Source of the DNA: Malacoplasma sp.
GTDB lineage: Bacteria > Bacillota_I > Bacilli_A > Mycoplasmatales > Mycoplasmoidaceae
Length of the DNA stretch: 20,313 bases
Direction: 5' to 3'
Assembly (NCBI GenBank): GCA_029258015.1
Contig: JARHZT010000030.1
Location: forward strand, 1-20,313
Shown here: positions 9,669 through 18,666 of the stretch, in pieces
Position numbering within the stretch: the first letter of the stretch is position 1
How the letters are laid out: each line of letters begins with the position of its first letter
Program-made: the position numbers and the translations under genes
Notes under the pieces: model-generated
Databases searched by the model: none
The model's input: only the letters and a program-made list of their open reading frames with translations
Told to the model about the DNA's origin: nothing

Positions 9669-10527
9669 AGAAGAAGTATTTTTAATTGATGATGAAAATA
9701 ATTATGGAATAGGTGTATTAACACAAAGCCCTATTACGATTCAAAACATTAGAAAAATAAACCAAACATATATAAGATATGTTGATAAATATAATTTTGT
9801 ATCTGATGAAACAGGTGAAGAAAGAATAGCTGAATTTATATGTTTTGAAAATATGCCAAAAAATATTTTAGAATCTATTGTTTCTGAAATCAAAAATAAG
9901 TTAGAAAACAATAATGATAAAGTAGATAATATTTTGAACTTTATAATAAATCTTTTTTCTAGGCATAAATTTAATAAAAAAATTAGAAAACAAATTATGG
10001 GTGATATAGGTGAACTTATCTTCATGATTAAAATGAAAGAAAAAGGATTTGAAGTAGATAAGTATTATAGAAAAAAAGAAGAATCTTTGTATGATTTTAA
10101 TTTCAAAGATTTTTATGTTGAAATAAAATCATCTACTAAGTTTTTAAATGAAATAACAATTACTGAAAGACAAGTATCTGAGGCAGACAATAAAGTAGTT
10201 GTTGTTTCACGTTATCAAATGTTAGAAGATAAACAAAATATTTTTAAACTATTTGAAATATTAAATTCTTCTAATCCCATTATTTTAGAAAAAAGAAATC
10301 AATATAAATTTTTATATGAATCAGATGAAAAGGCTAAAAAAATATTTGATGACTTAACAGTTGATTTAGATAATACAGAATGTTTTGTTTTAGAAGAACA
10401 TCTTCTACCAAAAATTAAAATTATTCATAATGGTGGTTTAAAAGAGTTAGGTTATAAAATTGATATTTCTTCATCTCAGAAAATTAATATAGACACAATT
10501 ATTTCTAAAGTTAATAAAATGATTTAG
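9649..10527 (+). CDS. PD-(D/E)XK nuclease-like protein, DUF4420 family
   Basis: This 292-residue protein has a central nuclease-like signature: GDIGELIF with E122, then YDFNFKDFYVEIKSS with D149, E158 and K160, which fits D-(x)n-E-x-K. A following I-T-I-T-E-R-Q segment corresponds to the family's I-s-x-x-Q-L. DUF4420 proteins of this pattern are partners of Z1 and MutL-type ATPases and are the probable DNA-cleaving component. An upstream in-frame ATG at 9607 exists. ATG 9649 is preferred because AAAGGTGG at 9634-9641 precedes it at a proper distance, and because it limits the overlap with the Z1 gene to 20 bases. There is no clear terminator after the stop; a new promoter begins about 25 bases later. 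The family assignment is by motif only, and nuclease activity is inferred. Confidence 0.78.
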   Translation: MQRKENKEEVFLIDDENNYGIGVLTQSPITIQNIRKINQTYIRYVDKYNFVSDETGEERIAEFICFENMPKNILESIVSEIKNKLENNNDKVDNILNFIINLFSRHKFNKKIRKQIMGDIGELIFMIKMKEKGFEVDKYYRKKEESLYDFNFKDFYVEIKSSTKFLNEITITERQVSEADNKVVVVSRYQMLEDKQNIFKLFEILNSSNPIILEKRNQYKFLYESDEKAKKIFDDLTVDLDNTECFVLEEHLLPKIKIIHNGGLKELGYKIDISSSQKINIDTIISKVNKMI

Positions 10528-10550
10528 AATTAAATTTTGCCTCTCTTTAT

Positions 10551-10578
10551 TTGAATGTGAAATTATTTTTTATATAAT
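10551..10578 (+). promoter_or_regulatory. Near-consensus promoter of the ~1 kb RNA
   Basis: TTGAAT at 10551-10556 and a perfect TATAAT at 10573-10578 are separated by 16 bases, with predicted transcription start near 10585. It is among the best promoter matches in the window and does not lead into a credible protein gene. Confidence 0.72.
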
Positions 10579-10723
10579 ATAAATGTTAGATTAAATGAGA
10601 GGGAAAATGAGATTTATAGAAAAGATACTATTTAAGCTACTAAATATAAGTAGTCAGATAGCATCGTTTTCATTACCACAAGTGACCTTATTAGGGCTGC
10701 TAACAAATGGTAGAAGTATCGCA

Positions 10724-10750
10724 ATGTGTAATGTCCTCTAGACATCACAT
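10724..10750 (+). other. 10-bp hairpin in the 5' domain of the RNA
   Basis: ATGTG at 10724-10728 pairs with CACAT at 10746-10750, and ATGTC at 10731-10735 with GACAT at 10741-10745. A two-base bulge (TA) sits on the 5' side and the loop is CTCTA. With four G-C pairs it is one of the more stable helices in this AT-rich stretch. Confidence 0.7.
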
Positions 10751-10785
10751 AAGATAGTGACAACGATGTATTCGAAAATTTTTTC

Positions 10786-10869
10786 AGATATTGAACTATG
10801 ACGATAGATTAATATCTGCGATTCACACTAACTTCTATTTATAGTTAATTAAATATGACGATATTTAAT
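10786..10869 (+). repeat. Twin GACG-loop hairpins sharing the 10-mer TATGACGATA
   Basis: The first hairpin spans 10786-10817: 14 positions per arm with one A-A mismatch and one G-T pair around the loop GACG (10800-10803). The second spans 10848-10869: nine pairs around GACG (10857-10860). The 10-mer TATGACGATA is exact at 10797-10806 and 10854-10863. The second hairpin sits inside an outer helix, 10824-10832 with 10885-10893, with eight of nine positions pairing. Identical apical sequence on arms of different sequence suggests a binding site or tertiary contact rather than simple duplication. Confidence 0.65.
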
Positions 10870-11589
10870 ATATCTTAAAAAGTTGTTAATGTGATGGTAT
10901 TTAAAATAACAAAATGTATGTTGGTTGAATTATTGTAGTCTAATTTAATTAGCATTAAATATAATTGAAAAATTCAATAATTAATTTGCTGTTAGGTGCA
11001 AATAAAAAATAAAAATAATTTTTAAAATAAATAAAACAAATGATTTGAGTGATGATTACCAAATTGAAATGATTAATTTATTTATAAGTAGAAATTGTAA
11101 TATTAAATATATTGAAATTGAGAGCCAAGGCCAATAAAGATATATCTGATATAGTTGATAAATGATTTATAAAAATAGAGTAAATCTTAAAAACTCCATG
11201 GTGTTTGGAAATAAAACCAAAGGAAAGCCATTCATAAAAAAGTTTAGGTTGTTGGATTATTTCGTGATTGAAATAATTTTATAAGGAATTTAAAAACAGC
11301 AAGATCTATGTTCATTATTTAAAAGATTTTATTTATGTAAAAATTTTTAAGAGATTTTATTAATGCCAGTTATGAGTGTAAATTAAATAAGATCGTGTTT
11401 AATTAAGATTCATGTAAAATATTTTAAGAATTTTTTTAATCATACATAGATGAATGAACTATAAAAGATTAAGGAATAGCACAAGAACACAACAAACCGA
11501 TTTAAGTTTTGTTCAAGTGTCATTAATTATTTGGATGTAGGAACAAATAAGTAAAGAAATTAGTCATAAAAATATAAAATAAAAAAAAC

Positions 11590-11621
11590 AAAAAAAGTAG
11601 CAATGATCGGCTACTTTTTTT
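11590..11621. terminator. Bidirectional Rho-independent terminator between the RNA and fruK
   Basis: AAAAAAAGTAGC at 11590-11601 pairs perfectly with GCTACTTTTTTT at 11610-11621 around an eight-base loop. On the plus strand it ends in a T run and would stop the ~1 kb RNA. On the minus strand it lies seven bases after the fruK stop and also runs into T residues, so it can serve the converging fructose operon. Confidence 0.9.
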
Positions 11622-11628
11622 GTTTATA

Positions 11629-12555
11629 CTAATATTTTTGAATTACTACTTCTTTCTCAAATTTTTTAATATCATCAAACTTTCCTAAAAATCAATTAGA
11701 TGCTGTAGACATAGATAAAGCCGTAGCTTTTTTAATAGAAGATAGAGAGTCAAGGTTTAAGTTGTACTTGAATGATGCGAATGAAGATAATAATGTATCA
11801 CCACATCCAACTGTACTTTTAACATTGCTTAAGGGGTTAAAACTTATTTTGTAATAGTCATTATTTTCATCTAATAAAATAGAACCATTACCACCCATTG
11901 AAACAATTATATTTTTAGCACCATTAGATTTTAAGTCTGTCATAGCTTTTATAACATCTTTTTCTAACATTTTTGGCTTGTCTAAAATTGCTTTTAATTC
12001 ATCTATATTTGGTTTGATCAACAATGGGTTATAAGGCAGAATAGAAATTAATATTTTTGAATCTATATCTATAACAAATTCTGCATTTTTTGATTTAATG
12101 AACTTAATTAAATCTATTAATATTGTTTCATCACATTTTCCCATTATGAAAACAATATCATTTTCTTTAAGTTTTTTTAACTTATCTTTAAGTTCATCTA
12201 TTTCTTTTTTATTGATTTTTGGACTTGGTCCGTTAATTTCAAAATTATTTTCTTTATCAAAATATTTAACATTAATTCTAATGTCTAAATCACTTTTTAA
12301 ATTGATTGCCTCATAGTTTTTAATGCCATAATCTTTTAATAAATCTAAGAATAATTTTTCTGTTTTTCCGTATGTAAATGTTATTGCTGTATTTTTAACA
12401 TTTAATTCATTCATAATATATGTTGCATTAAGTCCTTTACCTCCTGGTAAAAGATAATAATTTTCAACTCGTGTTAAATTATTTTTAACAAATTTATTTA
12501 TTTGATTATCTATAACATAATCAATTGATGGAGAGAAAGTAATTGTATAGTTCAT
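11629..12555 (-). CDS. fruK: 1-phosphofructokinase
   Basis: This PfkB-family sugar kinase phosphorylates fructose 1-phosphate, made by the fructose PTS, to fructose 1,6-bisphosphate in the cytoplasm. It begins MNYTITFSPSIDYVI, typical of 1-phosphofructokinase and tagatose-6-phosphate kinase. The substrate-binding motif GGKGLN is at residues 38-43 and the second PfkB signature GCGD at 250-253, with D253 as the expected catalytic base. In-frame TGA at 11689-11691 is read as Trp, and the frame continues to a TAG at 11629-11631. This gives 308 residues, the usual length. The start is six bases after the fruA stop with only a weak ribosome binding site, so translation is probably coupled. It is the last gene of the operon. 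The choice of fructose 1-phosphate over tagatose 6-phosphate rests on the linked fructose-type PTS gene. Confidence 0.92.
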
Positions 12556-12561
12556 AATATC

Positions 12562-14610
12562 TTAGTTTGCTTGTTCTAATTCCTTATTTTTTCCAAATTT
12601 AGTATATCTTGATAAAATACCAATAATAACCATTTCAACAAATGCTCCTAATAACACTGCTGCAATAAAGAATGTTATACCCATTCCGATTTTCATTGGT
12701 TCATCTGTAAATAAATTACATCTTAATAATGGTGCTACAAAAATACCACCATGAGGAGCTAGTGACCCAATATTTAAAGCTCCAATTGCTATACCTGTAA
12801 TAGCTCCACCTGTAAGGTTAGCTATGATCATTTTTCTAGGTTGTGCTGCTGTAAAAGGAATTGCGCCTTCACTTATGAAAGACAATCCCATTATGTAATT
12901 AACATATGATTCTTTTCTTTGAGTATCAGTTCAGATTTTTTTATCTATTGTACCTGATAATGCAATTGCTAATGGAGGCACCATTCCAGCACCCATTGCA
13001 ATAGCCATTGGAACAGAACCGTTTACACCTGCATCTTGTATTGTTATTGTTCCAAAAACATATGCTGCTTTATTTATAGGTCCACCTAAATCTGCACACA
13101 TCATTAATCCCATTATTATTCCTAACAATGGATATAATTCTGGTTTTGATTTAAATACATTTAAAAATAATCCAAATCCTAAGTTGATAAATTGCAATGG
13201 AATATTTGCTAAAAAGAATATTGAAACAATAATAAATGTTCCAAACAATGGCATGAATAATATGTTACTTATAGCATTTAATGATTTTGGCAATTTACTC
13301 AATATATATTTAGAAATTAATATAAATAATGATGCAGATATTAATGCGCCACCAATTGCTCCAAAAAATCCTGAGCCAGTAGATAACATACTTAAATATT
13401 CTTTTGGTAAGAAATCCATAAATCAAGGATTTCCACTTGGATCTTTAAATACACCTGTAGCCATCATACCACATATAAATCCAGGTAATAATCCACCTTT
13501 ACCAACTAATCCAAAGGTCATGTATGCACATAGGATTGGTACCATTAAATCAAATGATATAACACCTATTCTTTTAAATCAGAAAGCTGCTGTTGTGTGT
13601 TCTCCTAATGATGAATCTGTTACACCTGAAAAACTATCAATCATAAATGCTATAGCGATTAATATACCACCAAAAATAACAAATGGTAACATATGACCTA
13701 CACCATTCATTAGTGATTGATAAATTCTTTTCCCAAATTTATTAAAAGATATTAAGTCTGTATTATCTTCAAACTTAGTTTGATTAGCATTGCCTTTAAA
13801 AGTAACACCTTTATTTTCTATAACTTTTTTAATTTCTTTTTCTGGATTTTTGATTGCATCTCTTGTAGATATTTCAACTATATTTTCTTTACCTGCAAAT
13901 CTAGATGTATCAATAGATCTATCTAATGCTAAGATTACACCTTTAGCATTTTTTATTTCAGATTCTGTTAATGTGTTTCTTGAACCTTCTGTTCCTTGAG
14001 TTTCTACTTTAATTGATACTTTCATTTCTTTAGCTTTTTTCTCTAAAGAATCTTTTGCTAAAAATGTGTGAGCTACTCCTGTAGGGCAAGCTGTTATTGC
14101 TACTACATCATAGTTTGTAGTTGTTGAAGAATTATTATCATTCTTATTATCACTAGAATAATGATTGATTAATTTTATTAATGTATCAGTTGAATTTACT
14201 TTTTGAAGTTCTTTTACAAAATCTTCATTAATTAATAATGTAGAGATTTCTTGGATGGTTTCCATGTGAGAGTTTTCACCTGTTGTTTTGTTGTAGTTTA
14301 AAAAGAAAATATAATTTACTTTTCCATTTTCTGTTTCATCTTTTTCATCTCATACAAGACCCTGTACTTTAGCAAATAAAATACACGGTTTTATTACTAC
14401 ATCATTTAATATGTGTGGCATCCCCACACCTTCCCCTATATTTGTAGGAAATTGATTTTCTCTTTCTATGGCTGCATTTAATGCCACCTTTGAATCTTTA
14501 ATATATTTTTTGCTTTCTAACAAATCACAAAAATAAGTTAAAGCTTCTTTTTTGTTTTTAAATTTTTTATTGACAAACAAATCGTTTGACAATAAATTTA
14601 TAATACCCAT
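12562..14610 (-). CDS. fruA: Fructose-type PTS transporter, enzyme IIABC
   Basis: This is a single 682-residue membrane protein once TGA codons are read as Trp. It imports fructose and phosphorylates it at C1 using phosphate passed from HPr. An N-terminal IIA domain (about 1-145) has the phosphorylatable His66 in GEGVGMPH. A IIB domain follows, with the active cysteine C175 in the segment A-I-T-A-C-P-T-G-V-A-H-T that defines fructose IIB. A hydrophobic IIC domain runs from about residue 295 to the end, with GGPINKAA near 508 and the E-G-A-I-P-F motif near 580, both typical of the fructose/mannitol family. The start codon abuts the stop of the regulator gene with no gap (TAA then ATG), and the ribosome binding site AAGAAGG lies inside the end of the regulator gene. 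Close family alternatives such as 2-O-mannosyl-glycerate carriers are less likely beside fruK. Confidence 0.94.
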
Positions 14611-15363
14611 TTAATTACCTTCTTTCTTTAATACATAAGTGTAATTTTTTGCAAATTCAGGCATTGACACTGCATTAGTAACAACAACTATTTTTTTATT
14701 AGTGGGTGTAAAATCATATAATGCTTTTTTATAAAACTTTTTTTGTTCACATAAAACAATAATTAAATCACTGTGCTCACAAATTAATTTTTTAGTTGCT
14801 CCTTCTGATTCTTCAGGAGTTGTTAATCTTTCTTTTTCATCTATTCCATTAACGCCTAAAAAACTTATTGAAAAATACATCTTAGATAAAAAGTCATAAT
14901 CTAAGTTAACAATAGCTTGTGTTCTATCTTTTATTTTTCCACCCAATATATGCACATTTTTAAATCCTTTTTTAATTGCTTCGCTAGCATTAAAAATAGA
15001 ATTTGTATAAATTAAATTATCTCGATTTAGATAGTCCAATAAATAAAAACATGTTGATCCAGAATCTAAAAAAATTGGAGTATTTTTATGAACAAATTTT
15101 GAAGCAGTTTTAGCTATAGATTTTTTAGCATTAACATCTAATAAGATATTTTCATTTGCTATTTCATCAATAATTTTATTTTGTTCATTTTTATAAATAA
15201 TTTCGCCAAACAATCTTTCTATTAATCCTTCATTTTCTAATTGAATAAGATATCGTCTTAAAGTAGAAATAGTTAAATTGAATTCATTTTGTAAATCCTT
15301 AGTCTTAAGGATATTTTTAGTTTTTATAAATTCAATCATTTTATTTTTTATAATTGCTGACAC
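14611..15363 (-). CDS. fruR: DeoR-family transcriptional regulator of the fructose operon
   Basis: This is a sugar-phosphate-responsive repressor of the DeoR family. An N-terminal winged helix (about residues 9-55) contains T-K-D-L-Q-N-E-F-N-L-T-I-S-T-L-R-R-Y-L; the family norm is T-I-R-R-D-L. The C-terminal sensor domain, related to sugar-phosphate isomerases, has FLDSGSTC, H-I-L-G-G-K and F-L-G-V-N-G-I-D. The frame opens further upstream at ATG 15432, but GTG 15363 is preferred: CTCCC at 15370-15374 on the plus strand is a GGGAG ribosome binding site six bases before it, and it yields a 250-residue protein of normal family length beginning just before the helix-turn-helix. The upstream version would add 23 residues with no homologous counterpart that I recognise. 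The gene leads the fruA-fruK operon, and it probably binds the inverted repeat at 15461-15494. The specific name is inferred from context. Confidence 0.85.
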   Translation of the reverse strand: MSAIIKNKMIEFIKTKNILKTKDLQNEFNLTISTLRRYLIQLENEGLIERLFGEIIYKNEQNKIIDEIANENILLDVNAKKSIAKTASKFVHKNTPIFLDSGSTCFYLLDYLNRDNLIYTNSIFNASEAIKKGFKNVHILGGKIKDRTQAIVNLDYDFLSKMYFSISFLGVNGIDEKERLTTPEESEGATKKLICEHSDLIIVLCEQKKFYKKALYDFTPTNKKIVVVTNAVSMPEFAKNYTYVLKKEGN

Positions 15364-15446
15364 AAAATACTCCCAAAAAAATTTTATTCTATTTTGAATA
15401 ATTTTGAACAAATATAAATAATTTTTAACCATATATTTTTTTATTA

Positions 15447-15459
15447 AAAGATAATTATA
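15447..15459 (-). promoter_or_regulatory. Probable -10 region and start of the fructose operon transcript
   Basis: A perfect TATAAT reads on the minus strand at 15459-15454, with predicted start near 15447 and a leader of about 84 bases to GTG 15363. No good -35 element is present; the position is occupied by the AT-rich inverted repeat. Confidence 0.5.
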
Positions 15460-15460
15460 G

Positions 15461-15494
15461 AATAAACATAATGATCATTTTTTTTATGTTTATT
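15461..15494. promoter_or_regulatory. Perfect 11-bp inverted repeat, probable operator of the fructose operon
   Basis: AATAAACATAA at 15461-15471 and TTATGTTTATT at 15484-15494 are exact inverted copies separated by 12 bases. A further palindrome, ATGATCAT, lies at 15471-15478. The repeat sits immediately upstream of a minus-strand TATAAT at 15459-15454, covering roughly -13 to -47 of the inferred start. A repressor bound there would block RNA polymerase. DeoR proteins commonly use such repeats; binding here is inferred. Confidence 0.62.
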
Positions 15495-15599
15495 TTTATT
15501 TAAAAAAATTAATTCAAAACTAATCAAATTACACTTATAAAATTATATATTTTATCTAGGAAAAATATTAATATATACATCTTATTTTAAAAACTTGGA

Positions 15600-15665
15600 T
15601 TGACCCCAGCACTTAAAAAACAAAAAAATAAAGTGTATAATTAGTAAATACTCATAGAGAGAGGT
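15600..15665 (+). promoter_or_regulatory. Promoter region of the first surface protein gene
   Basis: A perfect TATAAT at 15636-15641 places the start near 15648. TTGACC at 15600-15605 looks like a -35 element but is 30 bases away, with an A-rich stretch (15614-15632) in between. GAGAGGTG at 15658-15665 is a good ribosome binding site six bases before ATG 15672. Apart from this and the fructose operator, I see nothing in the 308 bases between the two divergent genes. Confidence 0.55.
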
Positions 15666-15671
15666 GTAACT

Positions 15672-18626
15672 ATGAAGAAAATTAAAAATAAAGTATTGAC
15701 TTTAATACCTATGACAGTTTCAACTGTTGCAGTACCATCTGCTATGGTTGTTGAATCTGAAACAAAAAATAGAGACAACAACATAAATAATGATTCTGAA
15801 ATTCAAACAATAACTAATAATGCTATGGCTCGTAATGGTGCAGATAAAACTGCTGAGTTTTTATCTCAACCTGGAGTTGTAACTCAAAAAGCATTTTATG
15901 GTGATGTTTTAAAAGCTACTTCTAAAAATGACTACAACACAGTTAATATAGATATGTTAAAAGATGCTAATGAAGGAAATGTTGAAAGAGCGTATAAAAC
16001 TCTAACTGATAACTATACTAACAATTTAGATGAAGCTAAAAAAAGTTACTTGAAAAATCCGGTTATAAAATGAACTGATAAAAATGGTAATTTGTTTGAC
16101 AGTGAATATGAAGCTAAAGAATCTATGCTTTACAATTCTAAAGAGTTTACAAATCCAGTTGCTTATTATGAGATAAAAGATTACTCTAGAACAGACAGTT
16201 CTGGAAACCCTACAATTATTAAAATTAATCCGTTTAATAAAAATGATTTAGAGATGCTAAAAGAAATATCATTAAAAAATATGTTTAATGATAGATCTAA
16301 TTTTAAGATAACTAGAATGAGCGCTTGAAATAGAGAAGAGTATCAAAATGATGATTTTGTTGGAAAAACTTCAGATGAAATAAATGTAGAAGTAAATAGA
16401 ATTATGAATGGCTTAACAGACATCATTAAAAATAATATGTGATTAAATGTTAATGTTAAACCTGTTGCTGATAGACCACAATTATCACTAAAATATCTTG
16501 ATGGTGGTGGATATACAAGAGTTGGTACAGCATATTTTAATTTTTCAAAAACTGATAAAGTTAATAATCATACAATTGGTACTGACTATAAAACTATTAT
16601 TAATGATTCTAAATATTTATCTAATCAACATGATTTTTCTCAAATGTTTAATTTGCACTATGATAAATTTGGTACAGCTAGATGAACACCAGTAGCTAAT
16701 GCTACTATGAAACCTGGTCAAACTATTTTTGGTGGTCAATCTTATGATTTTAATATGGATAATGCCTATAATACTGTCAAAAAATTTGACTATAGTATTG
16801 GTAGTGGAGCAATAGACTTTTTAGGTAAAGGTAAATTAGTTAATGCCTACTTTGATTTAACTTTTAATCAATGAAGTTTCTCAGAAAGAATTGGAACAGA
16901 CAGTGGCTTTAGAAGTGAAATGCAATCAAGAGCTAGGAATGTTAAAGAACATGCAATTTCATACTTGAAAAATGAGTTATCAAAAATAGGATATACTGAC
17001 AATGAGGCAGCAAGGATTGCTAATGAACTTGGGATGCAAGTGGAATCATTAATGATGTCTGATATTATAGGTGCCAATAATCTTATTGCTAGTTCAATAA
17101 AAAGTCCTGAACAAGTAAGAATTACACTAGATAAATTAAATGGAATTATTCTAGACAGTATGAATAGAAATTTAGCACATTCAGGAAAACAATCTGCAAA
17201 TGATATAATTTATGGATTCTTAGCATCAAAATATCAAACTCAAGAAAAAATAAATACAAATGATGTAATTTATACAATAACATACAATGATCAACCATTG
17301 TTTAGAATAGATGATTCTATCATTTCACCAATGTATCAAGTTGAGAAGTTTAAACATAAACCATTATCTTATGTTAAAGAGCAATTCGATAATGAATTAA
17401 AATCAAATAGTGGATCATTTATTTCAAAAATGAAACCTAGTTTAAAAAATGTTTCTAACACAGTTTCTATGTCAAACGGTAATGCTAGTTTACTTACTAA
17501 AACATCAATGAAAAACTATGACACTAGTAGCAAATCAGCATCATTTAGATTGAGCAATAATTCAAATAATGCTACAAATGGTTTGGATTCATCAGTTAAA
17601 TTTATTGATGATGCTATTTATTCAGAACACAGCATCAATAAAGAAAACTTGAAAAGAGAATTAAATCGTAGAGAAGAAGATAATTTAGGTTTTTTAAATA
17701 ATGATTATGGTACTTTTGAAGCTATGTACCAATATAATGAATCATTATCTAGAATTATATCTAATCAAAATCCTTCATCTGCTTTACTAGATAATGTTAG
17801 AACAAACTCTATTAAAGATACTAATGATATAGTGGTGTTATATGATAAAGATAAAACCCCAGCTACTATCAAATATGGTGAGTATTTAAATTTTGGTCAT
17901 AAATTTAATGAAAGTTTAGCTGATGGAAAAACTAAAGTATTAAATTCAGTAGAAAAAAGAGGATATGAAATTGGTCTTGAAGGCTTAAATAACCCTTCTA
18001 AGCATTATACATACTTTGATTATGATGGGAATGTATTATTAAGTGCAATAGTTGATCAAATTGATGGAAGTTTTGAGGCTTCAGCACAACAAGCATATGA
18101 CAATGCTTTAAATAAAATTGTTGTTCCAGCTTCTGATGAATTTATTTATTACACAGATAATACTGGTAATAAGGAATTAATAAAAAATGAGATTACAAAT
18201 CTTTATGTATTAAAAATTACTGACTCAAGTACAGCTAGAATGGGTAAAACATACTACTATGGATTTACTAAATATCAAGATCTTTACAACTATACAAAAG
18301 AATACTTAACATTGAGTCAAGGAAATGGTGGTTCTGGTCCTATAACTCCAAATCCTGAAAATCCACTTCCAGGAACAGGTGAATTATTAACAGATGTTGA
18401 TGAGATTATTACTGGTATATTATCTACAATTGCTGTTGTAACAATTTCTGAAATTGTATTCTGTGTAACATTATTTGTTGTTAAAAACAAAAAAGCATAT
18501 GCTGAAATGAAACAAACTAATGTTGCTACTAACAAACCAATGAATACAACAGTTCAAAAGAAACCTGTAACAAACAATGATCTTAATATTCCATTAAACT
18601 TAAAACCTAAATACAACATTGGATAG
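15672..18626 (+). CDS. Large surface protein with N-terminal signal segment and C-terminal membrane anchor
   Basis: This 984-residue protein has at least four in-frame TGA codons read as Trp. I do not recognise a named family. Residues 1-7 are basic, and 8-27 form a hydrophobic segment ending in A-V-P-S-A-M, which suggests a secretion signal. There is no Cys there, so it is not a lipoprotein. The bulk is polar, Asn- and Ser-rich and presumably outside the cell. A Gly/Pro linker (G-G-S-G-P-I-T-P-N-P) near 890-900 leads into one transmembrane helix (about 912-937), then a basic cytoplasmic tail ending near PKYNIG. This topology, with a long ectodomain and a single C-terminal anchor, is common among mycoplasma adhesin-like surface proteins. 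The segment K-W-T-D-K-N-G-N-L-F-D-S near 133-144 is echoed in the next gene, so the two are related. The function in adhesion or immune evasion is inference. Confidence 0.8.
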
Positions 18627-18653
18627 AAAATATATAGTTAATTTCCAATAAGC

Positions 18654-18659
18654 AAGGAG
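18654..18659 (+). promoter_or_regulatory. Strong ribosome binding site of the second surface protein gene
   Basis: AAGGAG lies seven bases before ATG 18667. The 40-base gap after the previous stop has no terminator hairpin, so the two surface genes are probably co-transcribed. Confidence 0.75.
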
Positions 18660-18666
18660 AGACGTT

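Larger units (their letters stand above)
10585..11621 (+). ncRNA. Candidate large structured non-coding RNA (~1.04 kb), family not recognised
   Basis: This gap has a near-consensus promoter at its left end and a strong terminator at its right end. No plausible protein lies in any frame; the best start, ATG 10607, gives only 44 codons of atypical codon use. The 5' part is richer in G+C than its surroundings: 24 of 60 bases in 10681-10740, 18 of 60 in 10741-10800, and only about 8-10 of 60 per line in 10861-11040. Visible helices are: CTACT/AGTAG (10637-10641 with 10649-10653); CATCGTT/AACGATG (10662-10668 with 10762-10768) closing a branched domain that contains TACCA/TGGTA (10674-10678 with 10708-10712) and a 10-bp hairpin at 10724-10750; two GACG-loop hairpins (10786-10817 and 10848-10869); ATTTGC/GCAAAT (10984-11003); ATTATTTC/GAAATAAT (11256-11277); and ACACAACAAA/TTTGTT-GTGT (11487-11520). 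I see no tmRNA, RNase P, SRP or 6S signatures. It could act alone, with the adjacent Mza-like operon, or be the remnant of a mobile element. Confidence 0.62.

Noticed and set aside
10607..10741. Small open frame of 44 codons (ATG 10607 to TAG 10741) with GAGAGGG just upstream, inside the candidate RNA
   Set aside because: Only three bases separate the GAGAGGG from the ATG, which is too close for good initiation. Codons such as CTG, CTC, GTG, ACC, GGG and TCG are rare in the neighbouring genes. The same bases form paired helices (10662-10768), which explains their composition better. A regulatory leader peptide cannot be fully excluded.
10585..11621. The ~1 kb region as tmRNA, RNase P RNA, or a group I/II intron
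   Set aside because: It has no CCA-ended tRNA-like part or tag reading frame, no GGAAAGUCC-type RNase P core, no group II domain V hairpin or GUGYG start, and no reverse transcriptase or homing endonuclease gene. An unrecognised divergent form remains possible.
12562..14610. Four apparent separate PTS fragments suggesting a frameshifted or decayed fruA
   Set aside because: All are in one frame and separated only by TGA codons, which encode Trp in this organism. Domains IIA, IIB and IIC follow in normal order with intact His66 and Cys175.
15364..15432. A 23-residue N-terminal extension of the DeoR regulator starting at ATG 15432
   Set aside because: GTG 15363 has a GGGAG ribosome binding site at the right distance and gives normal family length. 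The extension would start close to the inferred transcription start and has no recognisable counterpart.
15364..15671. An invertible promoter of the kind that switches P35-type genes in M. penetrans
   Set aside because: I found no pair of short inverted repeats flanking the promoter of the surface gene. The one strong inverted repeat (15461-15494) sits over the divergent fructose promoter and fits an operator better.
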